Shown one piece after another: positions 1-8,930 of a stretch of 64,000 nt of DNA; within the stretch, counting starts at the first letter, position 1, and every line of letters starts with the position of its first letter. The notes under the pieces were generated by a model, which saw only the letters and a list, made by a program, of their open reading frames with translations, was not told where the DNA came from and did not search any database. A program made the position numbers and the translations under genes. The DNA lies in the NCBI GenBank assembly GCA_016125155.1, contig WGMI01000013.1, positions 92,024 to 156,023 on the forward strand, written 5' to 3'. Source of the stretch: a bacterium. Lineage in GTDB: Bacteria; Bacteroidota; Bacteroidia; Flavobacteriales; Schleiferiaceae.

Positions 1-576
1 CTCGCCCAAGCCCGCCTTGGGATAGGTCACCACTCCTCCGATTCCCAGATGGAAACCCTCGTCCAAACAGCGCTCGGCCTCAGATCTTTGACCCGTAAAG
101 CAATGGATGACGCCCGTAGGCAATTCCTTGTTCAAGTGCTTGCGGTGCTCGAAAAGCTCGAAAAGCGCGTCAAAGGCCTCCCGACAGTGCACCGAAACAG
201 GCAAGCCCCGCTCTACGGCCCAATCCATCTGCCGATCGAGCACCTGCATTTGCACATCGGTATTGTCTTTGCGCCAATAGCGATCGAGTCCGATTTCGCC
301 CACAGCGCAATAGTCTACAGCCCGTACATTCCACTCCTGCTCAACCCGCCCCAGCTGTTCCTCAAGGTCCTCGTCCACCGAACAGGGATGCAGCCCCATC
401 ATCATGCGGAAAAAACCCGGAAAGCGCTCGTGGGCATCGCGCATCGGCGCTATGGAGGCAGCGTCGATGTTCGGCAAATACACGCGCTCCACCCCGACCA
501 AACGCGCTTCGGACACGACCTGATCCAAATCAGACTCGAAGGCCTTGCCGTAGGTATGTGCGTGGGTATCGATCAC
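1..576 (-). CDS. tatD: TatD-family metal-dependent hydrolase (3' end cut by window)
   Basis: The visible 192 residues match the TatD deoxyribonuclease family, cytoplasmic two-metal TIM-barrel hydrolases. The N-terminus carries the metal-binding THAH motif (residues 4-7), then MMGLHP near residue 60, GEIGLD near residue 94 and further histidines (SVHCREAF, VIHCFTG), all expected of the family. The start is a GTG at 576, 12 bases after the stop of the upstream Nfu gene; no in-frame ATG fits better, so the two are probably co-transcribed. The C-terminal quarter lies beyond the window edge. The assignment is firm; the physiological substrate of TatD proteins is not settled. Confidence 0.9.
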   Translation of the reverse strand, partial: MIDTHAHTYGKAFESDLDQVVSEARLVGVERVYLPNIDAASIAPMRDAHERFPGFFRMMMGLHPCSVDEDLEEQLGRVEQEWNVRAVDYCAVGEIGLDRYWRKDNTDVQMQVLDRQMDWAVERGLPVSVHCREAFDALFELFEHRKHLNKELPTGVIHCFTGQRSEAERCLDEGFHLGIGGVVTYPKAGLGE

Positions 577-588
577 CGAAAAGGGCGG

Positions 589-1242
589 TTAACCGTTGAC
601 CGCTTCGACTTCCTCGACCAGAGAGGGCAGCATTTTGACCAAGAGGTTTTTCACCCCTTGTTGAAGGGTGGCAGTGCTCGAAGGACAACCACTGCAGGCG
701 CCCTGCAGCAGCACTTTCGCGGTGCGGCCTTCGACCGAAATCAGTCGAATCATGCCCCCGTCCTGGGCTACCGCCGGGCTCACATATTCGTCGAGCAGGG
801 CGGCCACCTGCAGTTCAACAACGCTGAATTCCGCCGGGTCGCGCATCGGTATAGCTCGGGGGTCCGCTGGGGCGGGTGTCTCGGCATTACTGGAAGAGGA
901 ATCTGCACCCGAGGTCAAATCGGCCTCGTCAAAATCCGGACTCAAAATCGGACGGCCCTCTGACAACCAATTGCGCACAAAATACCGCAGCTCCTGACTG
1001 ATCTCGAGCCAATCGAGGGTGTCAAATTTGGCGATGGCCACAAAGTTGGCCGAGAGAAAGACCTCTCGAACAAAGGGAAACTGAAAGAGCTGTTGCACCA
1101 AGGGAGCCTTTTGTGCGGCCTCGGGACTGCGAAACTCCAAGCCATCGTGCATCACCAAACGCCGGTTGGCCACAAACTTCATCACATTGGGGTTCGGGGT
1201 GCTTTCGGCGTAGACTTCGATGGGAATGCGGGGCTGTTCCAT
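589..1242 (-). CDS. NifU/Nfu-type iron-sulfur cluster scaffold
   Basis: A 217-residue two-domain Nfu protein, which carries and hands over Fe-S clusters. The N-terminal Nfu_N domain has the typical ESTPNPNVMKF stretch. The C-terminal NifU domain has the cluster-binding CSGC motif (about residues 183-186) followed by PSSTATLQQGV. A linker rich in Ala, Ser and Pro joins them. The open frame extends seven codons upstream to a TTG at 1263, but the ATG at 1242 puts the Nfu_N domain near the N-terminus and is preferred. It is divergent from the carbonic anhydrase gene (66 bases between starts) and probably co-transcribed with tatD. Confidence 0.93.
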   Translation of the reverse strand: MEQPRIPIEVYAESTPNPNVMKFVANRRLVMHDGLEFRSPEAAQKAPLVQQLFQFPFVREVFLSANFVAIAKFDTLDWLEISQELRYFVRNWLSEGRPILSPDFDEADLTSGADSSSSNAETPAPADPRAIPMRDPAEFSVVELQVAALLDEYVSPAVAQDGGMIRLISVEGRTAKVLLQGACSGCPSSTATLQQGVKNLLVKMLPSLVEEVEAVNG

Positions 1243-1308
1243 TCGGAATGCTGATTTTCGCAAAGGTATTGCGACCCTTGTCCCTGTTCACCCCTTATCT
1301 CGTTCCCC

Positions 1309-1842
1309 ATGGCGCTCATCCTCCCGGTCCGCGGAAAACACCCCGAAATTGACCCCAGCTGTTGGTTGGCGCCCAACGCCACTGTGGTCGGTGAAGTCCG
1401 CATGGGTCCGGGCGGCAGCATTTGGTTCAACGCCGTGGTCCGGGGCGATGTGCATTTTATTGAAATCGGACACAGCGTCAATATTCAAGATCAAGCGGTG
1501 ATCCACTGCACCTATCAAAAGGCGCCAACCCGTATCGGTAACGAAGTTTCGATCGGGCATTCGGCCATTGTGCACGGTTGCACCCTGCACGACCGCGTCC
1601 TGGTGGGCATGGGTGCCATTGTGATGGACGGTTGCGAGGTGCACTCCGGGAGCCTCATCGCCGCGGGGGCTGTGATTACGCAAAACACAGTAGTTCCGGC
1701 AGGAACCTTGTGGGCTGGGGTACCGGCTCGACAAATCAAGGAAGTGGACCCAGCTCTGTTCGAGGGCGAAGTGATGCGGATTGCACGCAACTACGCGCTC
1801 TATTCCGACTGGTTTCGAAACCCCGAGGCGCATCAAGACTGA
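1309..1842 (+). CDS. Gamma carbonic anhydrase family protein (YrdA/PaaY-like)
   Basis: A 177-residue left-handed beta-helix protein with hexapeptide repeats (for example RIGNEVSIGHSAIVHGC). His66, His84 and His89 stand where the three trimer-interface zinc ligands of gamma carbonic anhydrases lie. Length matches the YrdA/PaaY/CaiE group. Members are cytoplasmic; some hydrate CO2 and many are inactive or of unknown substrate, so only the fold and metal site can be claimed. The stop directly abuts the convergent murI stop with no terminator between. Confidence 0.9.
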   Translation: MALILPVRGKHPEIDPSCWLAPNATVVGEVRMGPGGSIWFNAVVRGDVHFIEIGHSVNIQDQAVIHCTYQKAPTRIGNEVSIGHSAIVHGCTLHDRVLVGMGAIVMDGCEVHSGSLIAAGAVITQNTVVPAGTLWAGVPARQIKEVDPALFEGEVMRIARNYALYSDWFRNPEAHQD

Positions 1843-2679
1843 TCAGTTGCCCCAGAGGCTCTCTTCGGTTAGATGGACTTTGCGACCAAAGAACAAACGC
1901 GCGGTCTTGGCAAACGAATCAGTATAATCCGACACCACAAACCGATGCTTGGGCTCGGCTGATGCCGCCTTGGCCCCTGGGCCCCACTCCTTTTCGAGCT
2001 CGGCCGCGAGCAGTTGAGCCGAATCCATCAACTCCACCCCCTCGCCAAGCAAGGCGGCCATTTCCGAACGAATCAAGGGGTAGTGGGTGCATCCCAAGAC
2101 CAAGGCCTCGATGCCCTTGAGTTTCCGGTTGGAGAGATAACTCTTTAAGATGCTGGTGCTGATGTTGTTGTTGAAAAACCCCTCTTCGATCATCGGGGCG
2201 AGCAAAGGGGTAGCCAGCATGCGCACATCACAATTCGGCGCCTTGGAGGCAATGCCCTTGGCATAGGCCGCTGTGCGTACCGTAGCCTTGGTGCCAATCA
2301 CACCCACCTTGCCGTTGGGATAGCGCTGCGCAATTTGATCCACGACGGGGTCGATCACATTGTACACCGGAACCCGACCGTCGACAAATTCTTCGACGAC
2401 CCTACTCGCGATGCTCGAAGCGGTATTGCACGCAATAACGATGGCCTTGGCCTTGTTTTTAAGCAGGTAGTGCGCAATCCGAATCGAGTAATACCGAATG
2501 GCGTCTTCGCTCTTGTCCCCGTAGGGCATGTGTGCAGTATCGCCAAAATACAGCAGGGACACCCCGGGGAGCCGATCGCGAATGGCGGCGGCCACCGTCA
2601 AACCTCCGATGCCCGAATCGAAAATGCCAATAGGACCTACCGACTCCCTCGAATTCGCTTGGGTCCGAACCGCGGTCAT
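1843..2679 (-). CDS. murI: Glutamate racemase
   Basis: Converts L-glutamate to D-glutamate for peptidoglycan synthesis in the cytoplasm. The N-terminal FDSGIGG motif (Asp21) and the two catalytic cysteines in ACNTASS (Cys84) and GCTHYPLI (near residue 197) are intact. At 278 residues it has the usual family length. It is the last gene of a leftward set that starts with the CBS-domain gene and NAD kinase and runs through bamA and two skp genes, an order common in Bacteroidota. The gap to the upstream skp gene is 22 bases. Confidence 0.97.
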   Translation of the reverse strand: MTAVRTQANSRESVGPIGIFDSGIGGLTVAAAIRDRLPGVSLLYFGDTAHMPYGDKSEDAIRYYSIRIAHYLLKNKAKAIVIACNTASSIASRVVEEFVDGRVPVYNVIDPVVDQIAQRYPNGKVGVIGTKATVRTAAYAKGIASKAPNCDVRMLATPLLAPMIEEGFFNNNISTSILKSYLSNRKLKGIEALVLGCTHYPLIRSEMAALLGEGVELMDSAQLLAAELEKEWGPGAKAASAEPKHRFVVSDYTDSFAKTARLFFGRKVHLTEESLWGN

Positions 2680-2701
2680 GGGAATGGCGTCCGAGGGACG
2701 C

Positions 2702-3208
2702 TTAAATGCCGAGTTTTTTCTTGACCAATGGCATTACATCTACGCCGCCTTCGGTTGCTATGAGCATGCCTTTGGAAGGAGAGCTGTCGAAGATGTAGGT
2801 GAATTTGCCTTCGTTGCTCACGGCTTTTACGGCATCCTGCACCTTTTCGACAATGGGTTTGAGCAGTTCTGCCTGCTTTTGCTGCAGATCTTGATTGGCC
2901 TTGACCTCGAACTCTTGAATGCGGACCTGCATTTCTTGGAGTTCGCGCATTTTGCTCTCCTTGTTCAGGTTGGTCATGTTCGGCTCGTTCTGCTGAAACA
3001 ACTGCACCTTGTTTTCATATTCCGCGCGCATCTCCGAAAAATCGGCTTCGAGACGGGCTGCGTATTTCCGCAAACTGTCTTGGGCAACGGTGGTTTCCGG
3101 ATAGAGTTGCAGCAACTCGTCCATATTGACATGACCCAATTTCTGGGCTTGCAGGGCACTGGCGAGGAACAAAGAGGAGACACTCAGTGCGATGGTGGAG
3201 AATTTCAT
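2702..3208 (-). CDS. OmpH/Skp-family periplasmic chaperone (copy 1)
   Basis: A 168-residue exported protein of the Skp/OmpH family, which escorts unfolded outer-membrane proteins across the periplasm to the BAM complex. An N-terminal signal peptide ends near LASALQAQ. The rest is a charged helical segment rich in Gln and Glu (coiled-coil tentacles), then a short beta region ending at VDVMPLVKKKLGI. It is the second of two tandem skp genes just downstream of bamA. Having two paralogues of this kind next to bamA is normal in this phylum. Confidence 0.93.
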   Translation of the reverse strand: MKFSTIALSVSSLFLASALQAQKLGHVNMDELLQLYPETTVAQDSLRKYAARLEADFSEMRAEYENKVQLFQQNEPNMTNLNKESKMRELQEMQVRIQEFEVKANQDLQQKQAELLKPIVEKVQDAVKAVSNEGKFTYIFDSSPSKGMLIATEGGVDVMPLVKKKLGI

Positions 3209-3242
3209 TTTTTACGATTGGGGTTGCAAAAATAGGACCGAT

Positions 3243-3767
3243 TCAGTAGCCCATCTTCTGGAGGACTTCTTCGCTGATATCGAGGCTGGTGGCCGCATAC
3301 AGCAGCGTGATGGCACCCGACTTGTCGAGCACCAAATCGAGTTTGCGCTTTCGCGCGACTTCTTGAACAGCATTGTAAATCTGGTCCTGAATGGGTTTGA
3401 TGAGCTCTTGACGCTTTTTAAACAACTCCCCTTCTGGTCCAAAGTACTTGCGCTGAAGCTCGAAGGCGTCTTTTTTGGCTTTATCGATACCCGCCTCCCG
3501 CTCTTTCTGCATGGCTGGGGTCAACAGCACTTTTTCGGCTTGATAGGCTTTCTCGAGTTCTTCGGCCTTATTGCGCAGACCAGCCACTTCGGATTCCCAG
3601 GTTTTGGTCATCTCTTTGATCTGATTCTCGGCTTGGGCGTATTCGGGAATTTTCTTCAGGACGGATTGACTATCGACATAAGCGAGGCGTTGCGCTACGG
3701 CGGGCAGAGTTGCCCCAAGCACGAACGACAGGGCAAAAAGGGCGATTCGATTTCGATTGAAAGCCAT
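3243..3767 (-). CDS. OmpH/Skp-family periplasmic chaperone (copy 2)
   Basis: A 174-residue Skp/OmpH protein with a clear signal peptide (hydrophobic stretch to LPAVAQ), then RLAYVDSQSVLKKIPEY, the conserved start of the mature domain, and long coiled-coil helices. The open frame begins with a TTG at 3773, but the ATG at 3767 is the sensible start. It lies 15 bases after the bamA stop and ahead of the second skp gene, so it is surely co-transcribed with bamA and functionally linked to outer-membrane protein assembly. Confidence 0.93.
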   Translation of the reverse strand: MAFNRNRIALFALSFVLGATLPAVAQRLAYVDSQSVLKKIPEYAQAENQIKEMTKTWESEVAGLRNKAEELEKAYQAEKVLLTPAMQKEREAGIDKAKKDAFELQRKYFGPEGELFKKRQELIKPIQDQIYNAVQEVARKRKLDLVLDKSGAITLLYAATSLDISEEVLQKMGY

Positions 3768-3782
3768 CTTCAAGTTTTGGAG

Positions 3783-6356
3783 TCAGAATTGTTGACCAAT
3801 AATAAAGTGGGTTTGCCAACCACTCGGGTTGATGCCCCCCGGCAGCGGATCGAAACCATATGCAAAGTCAATGCCAAGAAGTCCAAACATGGGCATGAAA
3901 ATGCGCACCCCGGCCCCGAGAGACCGCTTGATGAGGAAGGGGTTAAAGGTTTCAAAGTTCCGATAGCTGTTGCCGCCTTCGGCAAACGTTTGCACATAGA
4001 CTGTGGCCTGGGGATTGGGCGAAACGAGGTAGCGCAGTTCAAAGATGAACTTGGTATACAGCGGATCGCCCGCAGCGCTCGACAATGAGCTGTTGGGATA
4101 GCCTCGCAACCCAATGATTTCCCGCCCGTCGATCACAAAATTCTGGAGACCATCTCCGCCTACGTAGAAGCGCTCGAAGGGCGGCAGTCCAATATCGGGA
4201 TTGTAAAATCCGAGCAGACCAAATTCGGTGCGCGAATGCAGCACGAGGTTTTTGGCCATTTGGGTATAAAACGAACCCGAGAATTTCCATTTGTGGTATT
4301 CAATCCACTCGTACCGAATTCGCGCCTCGGCATCTTCGAGTTCTCTCTGACCCATTTGGGAAAAGGGCGGGGTCAATTCGAGTCCCAACGACAGATTGGA
4401 GCCCTGGGTAGGGAAAATCGGCACGTCGGTGTTGTTCCGGCCTAATATAAACTTGAAATTCAGCGAATTAGATTGTCCACTTTGGTATCCCAAAAAACTC
4501 AAGCCCGTATACTGACGGAGCCGATAGACCTGATACTCCACGGCTGTATACAGGGTAAAATAGTCGTCTGGCCATTTGAGCCGGCGGCCCAATCCGAGGG
4601 TCAGACTCGTAATGGCCAGCTCCTGACGGCCCGGATCGCTTTTGGACAGCCCGTTGGTCTGGATGTTGTGAAAAATGGAAACGGTGAGCGAGTTGGGCTT
4701 TTTACCCCCCAACCACGGTTCTGTAAACGATAGACTGTATGACTGGAAAAAGGCCCCGTTGGTCTGGGCGCGCAAACTGATGGTCTGGCCATCGCCCGAA
4801 GGAAGCGGTTTCCAAGCCTTGCCATTGAACAGATTCCGGGCCGAAAAATTGTTGAAACTCAAACCGACGGTTGCCACAACCCGACCCCCGCCCCAGCCCC
4901 CCTGGAGCTCGAGTTGACTGGTCGACTTTTCGACCACTTTGTATTCGATGTCGACCGTGCCGGTTTCGGCATTGGGAACAGGGCTTACGTCCAGCGCCGT
5001 CGGGTCGAAAAAATTGAGCTGCGCCAGTTCGCGCATCGAACGCTGAATGTCCGATCGGCTGAACAACTCGCCTGGACGGGTGCGGAGTTCGCGCATCACT
5101 ACGTGGTCGTTGGTGCGGTCGTTACCGCTCACCGTTACCTTGTTGATGGTGGCCTGACGCCCTTCGCGAATCCGCATTTCAAAATCAATCGAATCGCCTT
5201 CTACTCGGGTTTCGACCGGATTGAGGTTAAAGAACAAATAGCCATTGTCGAGGTAAAGCGAAGTGATGTCGTTGCCGTTTTTGTCGAAAAACAAGCGCTC
5301 TTGCAGCAATTTGGCGTCGTAGATATCGCCTTTGCGAATGCGCAGGATTTTGTCCAATACCTCATTGGGGTATTTGGTGTTGCCCAACCACGCAATGTCT
5401 CGGAAATAGTATCGCCGACCTTCTTCGATCTTCATCTCTATCAATACCCGATCCTTGCTCACCCTCCGAATGGTATCGGACACGATGCGCGCATCGCGAA
5501 ATCCCTGCTCGTTGTAGAGATCCAACAGCAATTTTTGATCGGCCTGGTAGTCCTCCCGAATCAGTTTGGACGATTTGAATATGGTCCACAACCGCTTGCG
5601 CTTGGTCTCTTTCATGGCCTTGCGCAGCTTTGCACTTTTGATGTTCTCGTTCCCCTCGAACCGAATGTCTTTGATGCGAATTCTCGGCCCCGGTTCGACG
5701 AAAATGTTGAGCAGTACCGCGTTGTTCAGCGTGGTATCGGGAACTTCTTCGACCCGGGCATCGGCGTCGAGATAGCCCTTGTCGCGGTAGTATTTCCGAA
5801 TCCGGTTTCGGGTATTGTACTTGAGATTATCGGTGACGATCAGCCCACGGGACAACTTGAGCTCTTCTCGCAATTTGTCTTTTTGGGACTTCTTGACCCC
5901 GAAAATGCCGAATTTGCTCAACTTGGGAAGTTCGACGAGCCCGATTTCGAGCACGACGGAATTGCCCCTTTTCTGGGTGACGCTGATCGACACATCGTCG
6001 AAGAGCTTTTGATCCCAGAGTTTGCGAATCGCCTTTTGGAGCATTTCGCCCGGAAAGGTGACCCGGTCGCCCACCGAGAGTCCGCTGAGCAAGACGATTA
6101 CGGTTTGATCGAGGTTGCCCGAGCCCGCCACATCGATGCGTTCGATGGTGTATTCAACCCCCGGAATCAGATCGATATCGCCCTCGGGTTCGGGGTCGAC
6201 CGGATCGGGGAGCGCCGTGTTTTGAAAGAGGCTGTCCATCGGGGCTAAAGCCGATGTATCGGGCTCGACCTGAGCCCAAACCGAGGGACTCCAACCCCAT
6301 GCCAAACCGAGCAAACCGCAGCACAGGGCGCGGTAACGGAGCGAGATGCCCTTCAT
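3783..6356 (-). CDS. bamA: Outer-membrane protein assembly factor BamA
   Basis: The central BAM subunit, which folds beta-barrel proteins into the outer membrane. It has 857 residues: a signal peptide (to about residue 28), an acidic linker, five POTRA domains (about 50-470; for example VEYTIERIDVAGSGNLDQ, IKDIRFEGNENIKSAKLRKAMK, INKVTVSGNDRTNDHVVMRELRTRPGE) and a C-terminal barrel. The barrel has the loop-6 type motif near GLRGYPNSS and ends in an aromatic residue (IIGQQF). The ATG overlaps the uppS stop by four bases, which implies translational coupling. Confidence 0.97.
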   Translation of the reverse strand: MKGISLRYRALCCGLLGLAWGWSPSVWAQVEPDTSALAPMDSLFQNTALPDPVDPEPEGDIDLIPGVEYTIERIDVAGSGNLDQTVIVLLSGLSVGDRVTFPGEMLQKAIRKLWDQKLFDDVSISVTQKRGNSVVLEIGLVELPKLSKFGIFGVKKSQKDKLREELKLSRGLIVTDNLKYNTRNRIRKYYRDKGYLDADARVEEVPDTTLNNAVLLNIFVEPGPRIRIKDIRFEGNENIKSAKLRKAMKETKRKRLWTIFKSSKLIREDYQADQKLLLDLYNEQGFRDARIVSDTIRRVSKDRVLIEMKIEEGRRYYFRDIAWLGNTKYPNEVLDKILRIRKGDIYDAKLLQERLFFDKNGNDITSLYLDNGYLFFNLNPVETRVEGDSIDFEMRIREGRQATINKVTVSGNDRTNDHVVMRELRTRPGELFSRSDIQRSMRELAQLNFFDPTALDVSPVPNAETGTVDIEYKVVEKSTSQLELQGGWGGGRVVATVGLSFNNFSARNLFNGKAWKPLPSGDGQTISLRAQTNGAFFQSYSLSFTEPWLGGKKPNSLTVSIFHNIQTNGLSKSDPGRQELAITSLTLGLGRRLKWPDDYFTLYTAVEYQVYRLRQYTGLSFLGYQSGQSNSLNFKFILGRNNTDVPIFPTQGSNLSLGLELTPPFSQMGQRELEDAEARIRYEWIEYHKWKFSGSFYTQMAKNLVLHSRTEFGLLGFYNPDIGLPPFERFYVGGDGLQNFVIDGREIIGLRGYPNSSLSSAAGDPLYTKFIFELRYLVSPNPQATVYVQTFAEGGNSYRNFETFNPFLIKRSLGAGVRIFMPMFGLLGIDFAYGFDPLPGGINPSGWQTHFIIGQQF

Positions 6357-7093
6357 GAAAGCGCGTTCAATTGTTCTTGCGTCAACCCAAAACGGCGATC
6401 GCGCGATTGATAGTCGAGGAGGGCCAAATCCAGATCGTCAGCGGTAAAATCGGGCCACAGTTTGTCGCTGAAATAGAGCTCTGCATAGGCAATTTGCCAG
6501 AGCAAATAATTGCTGATGCGGTATTCGCCGCTGGTGCGAATCAACAAATCCGGGTCGGGCAAGGGGTGGCTGTATAGTGCCGAGCGCAGCAGGGTGGCGT
6601 CGATGTCCGCAGGGGCAATGGTGCCGGCCACGGCCGCTTCGGCCAGGGTGCGGGCCGCGCGCACCAATTCTTCTCGAGCGCTGTAGCTCAGGGCCAACGT
6701 CAACGTCATATGGGTATGAGACGCTGTCTTGCTCCGCACTTCTTCGAGTTCCTTGCGGCACTGTTTGGGCAGGCTGTCGAGATCGCCGATGGCATTGAGT
6801 CGAATGTTGTTGTCTTTCAGCGTCTTGAGTTCCTTTTTCAAGGCGCTTACAAGGATGCCCATCAAGGCGTCGACCTCGGCCCTGGGGCGCTGCCAATTCT
6901 CGGTGGAAAAGGCGTACACGGTCAGATAGCGAATCCCGAGTTCGGCCGAGCGCGTCGCAATACGGCGGAGGGCATCGACCCCGTTTTCGTGCCCCAGACT
7001 CCGGATCAAACCGCGCTTGCGCGCCCAGCGTCCGTTGCCGTCCATGATGATGGCCACGTGGGCCGGGATGCGGCTGGGATCCAACGTACTCAT
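6353..7093 (-). CDS. uppS: Isoprenyl transferase (undecaprenyl diphosphate synthase)
   Basis: A cis-prenyltransferase that makes the C55 lipid carrier for peptidoglycan and O-antigen. From the chosen start it has 246 residues with the catalytic aspartate in IIMDGNGRWA (Asp18), TVYAFSTENWQRP, and the C-terminal signature RTSGEYRISNYLLWQIAYAELYF. An in-frame ATG exists 48 bases upstream (7141), but the ATG at 7093 overlaps the stop of the upstream gene as ATGA and gives the usual family N-terminus. It is coupled downstream to bamA by a second ATGA overlap. Confidence 0.96.
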   Translation of the reverse strand: MSTLDPSRIPAHVAIIMDGNGRWARKRGLIRSLGHENGVDALRRIATRSAELGIRYLTVYAFSTENWQRPRAEVDALMGILVSALKKELKTLKDNNIRLNAIGDLDSLPKQCRKELEEVRSKTASHTHMTLTLALSYSAREELVRAARTLAEAAVAGTIAPADIDATLLRSALYSHPLPDPDLLIRTSGEYRISNYLLWQIAYAELYFSDKLWPDFTADDLDLALLDYQSRDRRFGLTQEQLNALS

Positions 7094-7980
7094 CGGCCCC
7101 AAAATTTGGCGCATTTCTCGGCCTTGTCCGTAAACCGCCATACAATCCCGACCCCGGTAAAGAAATACCAGTCGTCGTTGTTCGGATTGCCCCGGTCCAG
7201 TCCTTTGCGGTTGGCTTCGACCAGCGAACGGTCCGAAAGGGCCGCGCTTACCTCGCCCATTTCAAAGGCCAGCAAGTCGGGATTGGCGTATCGTCCCCCC
7301 ACATCGTCCAGATAGTCGCTGCTCGTGCTTCGGCCCCCGAACTCCGCAAACAACTGCACCCGCCGGCTCGGAGCATATTTAAAGCCAAATCCAAACGGAT
7401 AGGTCATGGCGATGAGGTTGTATCGGGCCGTTTTGCCGAAAGTAGTGTTTTGCCCTTCGGTAGACAGGGGTTGCAATTCGTACCAAACCCCTTCGTATTC
7501 CGCTTCGGGATTGAAGCCCACCACCCCCACGCCTCCATAGACATAAAAGGTCTTGTTGTACAGGGTCGAGCGCGGATCAAATCGAAAAAAATTGAACTCC
7601 AAGACCAAACTCGACTCCCAAATCTGAGAGCGAAAAGACAAATTCCGATTGACCCTTTCGGAGTACGAGCTCCACTCGTCCCGGTTTTCAATGGTTCCGA
7701 TGGCTCCGCTCAGGCGCAGGGCGAAGTATTGCTGATACGTGATGCGGTACAGACCCCCGGCATACCAGCCCTTGGGCATATGGATGCCGTAGTCGCCCAC
7801 ATCCCCAATAAAATTCGTTCCCCCGGCCCCGATACCGATTTCGTGGTTTTGTGCCCCAAGACGGTGTCCGCCGCCGATTCCTCCCAACCCAAGGGCCGTA
7901 ACCAAGGCGAGGCGCGGGGAGAATGCGAAGCATAATAAGCTGAAAACCCGTTGCATGTAGCGGTTCGAAAACAAGGACAT
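7090..7980 (-). CDS. DUF6089-type outer-membrane beta-barrel protein
   Basis: An exported protein of about 296 residues with a signal peptide (hydrophobic core followed by RLGAQ) and a mature part of alternating strands typical of an eight-stranded porin-like barrel, including HEIGIGAGGTNFIGDVGDY at its N-terminus. Proteins of this type sit between nadK and uppS in many Bacteroidota, and the synteny here supports the DUF6089 label. Function is unknown; the neighbours suggest envelope biogenesis. ATGs at 7980 and 7956 are both possible starts; the second gives a shorter signal peptide. The frame is open further upstream to 8187 but that part is not protein-like. Confidence 0.82.
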   Translation of the reverse strand: MSLFSNRYMQRVFSLLCFAFSPRLALVTALGLGGIGGGHRLGAQNHEIGIGAGGTNFIGDVGDYGIHMPKGWYAGGLYRITYQQYFALRLSGAIGTIENRDEWSSYSERVNRNLSFRSQIWESSLVLEFNFFRFDPRSTLYNKTFYVYGGVGVVGFNPEAEYEGVWYELQPLSTEGQNTTFGKTARYNLIAMTYPFGFGFKYAPSRRVQLFAEFGGRSTSSDYLDDVGGRYANPDLLAFEMGEVSAALSDRSLVEANRKGLDRGNPNNDDWYFFTGVGIVWRFTDKAEKCAKFWGR

Positions 7981-8047
7981 CAAGCGGTCCACGGAAAAAA
8001 GGAGCGCAAATATAGGGGTTCCCGAGTGGCTGTTAAAGAGTTGACAA

Positions 8048-8926
8048 TCAGTTCCGTCGATCCGCGCCCCAAAAGAGTTTGTTGCGCAGGGTCTGGGCGA
8101 ACGACTGCCGCTCGGTGCGTATAGAAGCAAAGGAATACGGCGCTTTGCGAATGCACAATTCCGTCCCTTTGTCTGCGCTGTAGACACGGGAATCGAGCGA
8201 AACCAGGAATTGGGGTTCGCGGCTTTCTACTTTGAGTCGGATCTCGCAATCGTCGGGTATAACGAAGGGCCGCACATTGAGATTGTGCGGTGCAATGGGG
8301 GTGATGACAAAATTCCGTGCCTCGGGCATCAAAATCGGACCCCCGCAGCTCAGCGAATAACCGGTCGATCCGGTCGGGCTGCTCAAAATGAGCCCATCGG
8401 CCCAATACGCATTGAGAAACGCTCCGTCTATGTAAGCGTAGACCGTCACCATCGAGGTGCTCTCTTTCCGGCTTACCGCGATCTCGTTCAGAGCAATCGA
8501 AGGCCCCGTGCCGAGATCGATGCCCGAAACGACCTGAAGCAAAGTGCGTTCGATAACCGCATAACGGCCTTCAAAGCAATCGTCGAGGGCAATGCGCATT
8601 TCGCCCTTGGCGACATCGGCCAGAAAACCGAGCCGACCGAGGTTGATGCCCAAGACGGGGATTCCCGCATCGCCCATCGTGGCCGCGGCCTCGAGCAGGG
8701 TGCCGTCACCTCCGAGTGCAATGATCATTTCGGCCCCGAACGAACGCCATTCCAAGGCGGTTTGCCCGATGGGCCAGAGGTTGGGCTCTCCTTCGGTTGC
8801 CATCTTGGCCACTTCCGGATGGAGCATCAAATTGGCCTCGTGGGTGTGCAGCAAGTGGAGCAGGTGCTCGATGTGTGGACGCGCATCCGAGGTCAGCGGC
8901 CGAGAAAACAACGCGATTCGCTTCAT
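8048..8926 (-). CDS. nadK: NAD kinase
   Basis: Phosphorylates NAD to NADP in the cytoplasm. The 292-residue protein has the GGDGTLLEAA nucleotide-binding motif (residues 72-81), NEIAVSRKESTSMVTV, and the glycine-rich GSTGYSLSCGGPIL segment, all diagnostic of the family. Length is normal. It begins four bases after the CBS-domain gene and leads the envelope genes, a conserved order in Bacteroidota. Confidence 0.97.
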   Translation of the reverse strand: MKRIALFSRPLTSDARPHIEHLLHLLHTHEANLMLHPEVAKMATEGEPNLWPIGQTALEWRSFGAEMIIALGGDGTLLEAAATMGDAGIPVLGINLGRLGFLADVAKGEMRIALDDCFEGRYAVIERTLLQVVSGIDLGTGPSIALNEIAVSRKESTSMVTVYAYIDGAFLNAYWADGLILSSPTGSTGYSLSCGGPILMPEARNFVITPIAPHNLNVRPFVIPDDCEIRLKVESREPQFLVSLDSRVYSADKGTELCIRKAPYSFASIRTERQSFAQTLRNKLFWGADRRN

Positions 8927-8930
8927 CCGG

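Noticed and set aside
49..963. 304-codon plus-strand frame at the window start
   Set aside because: Overlaps tatD and the Nfu gene in antisense; both of those have clear catalytic or cluster-binding motifs.
4914..6248. 444-codon plus-strand frame inside bamA
   Set aside because: Antisense shadow of bamA; Phe/Val/Arg-rich translation without domain signatures.
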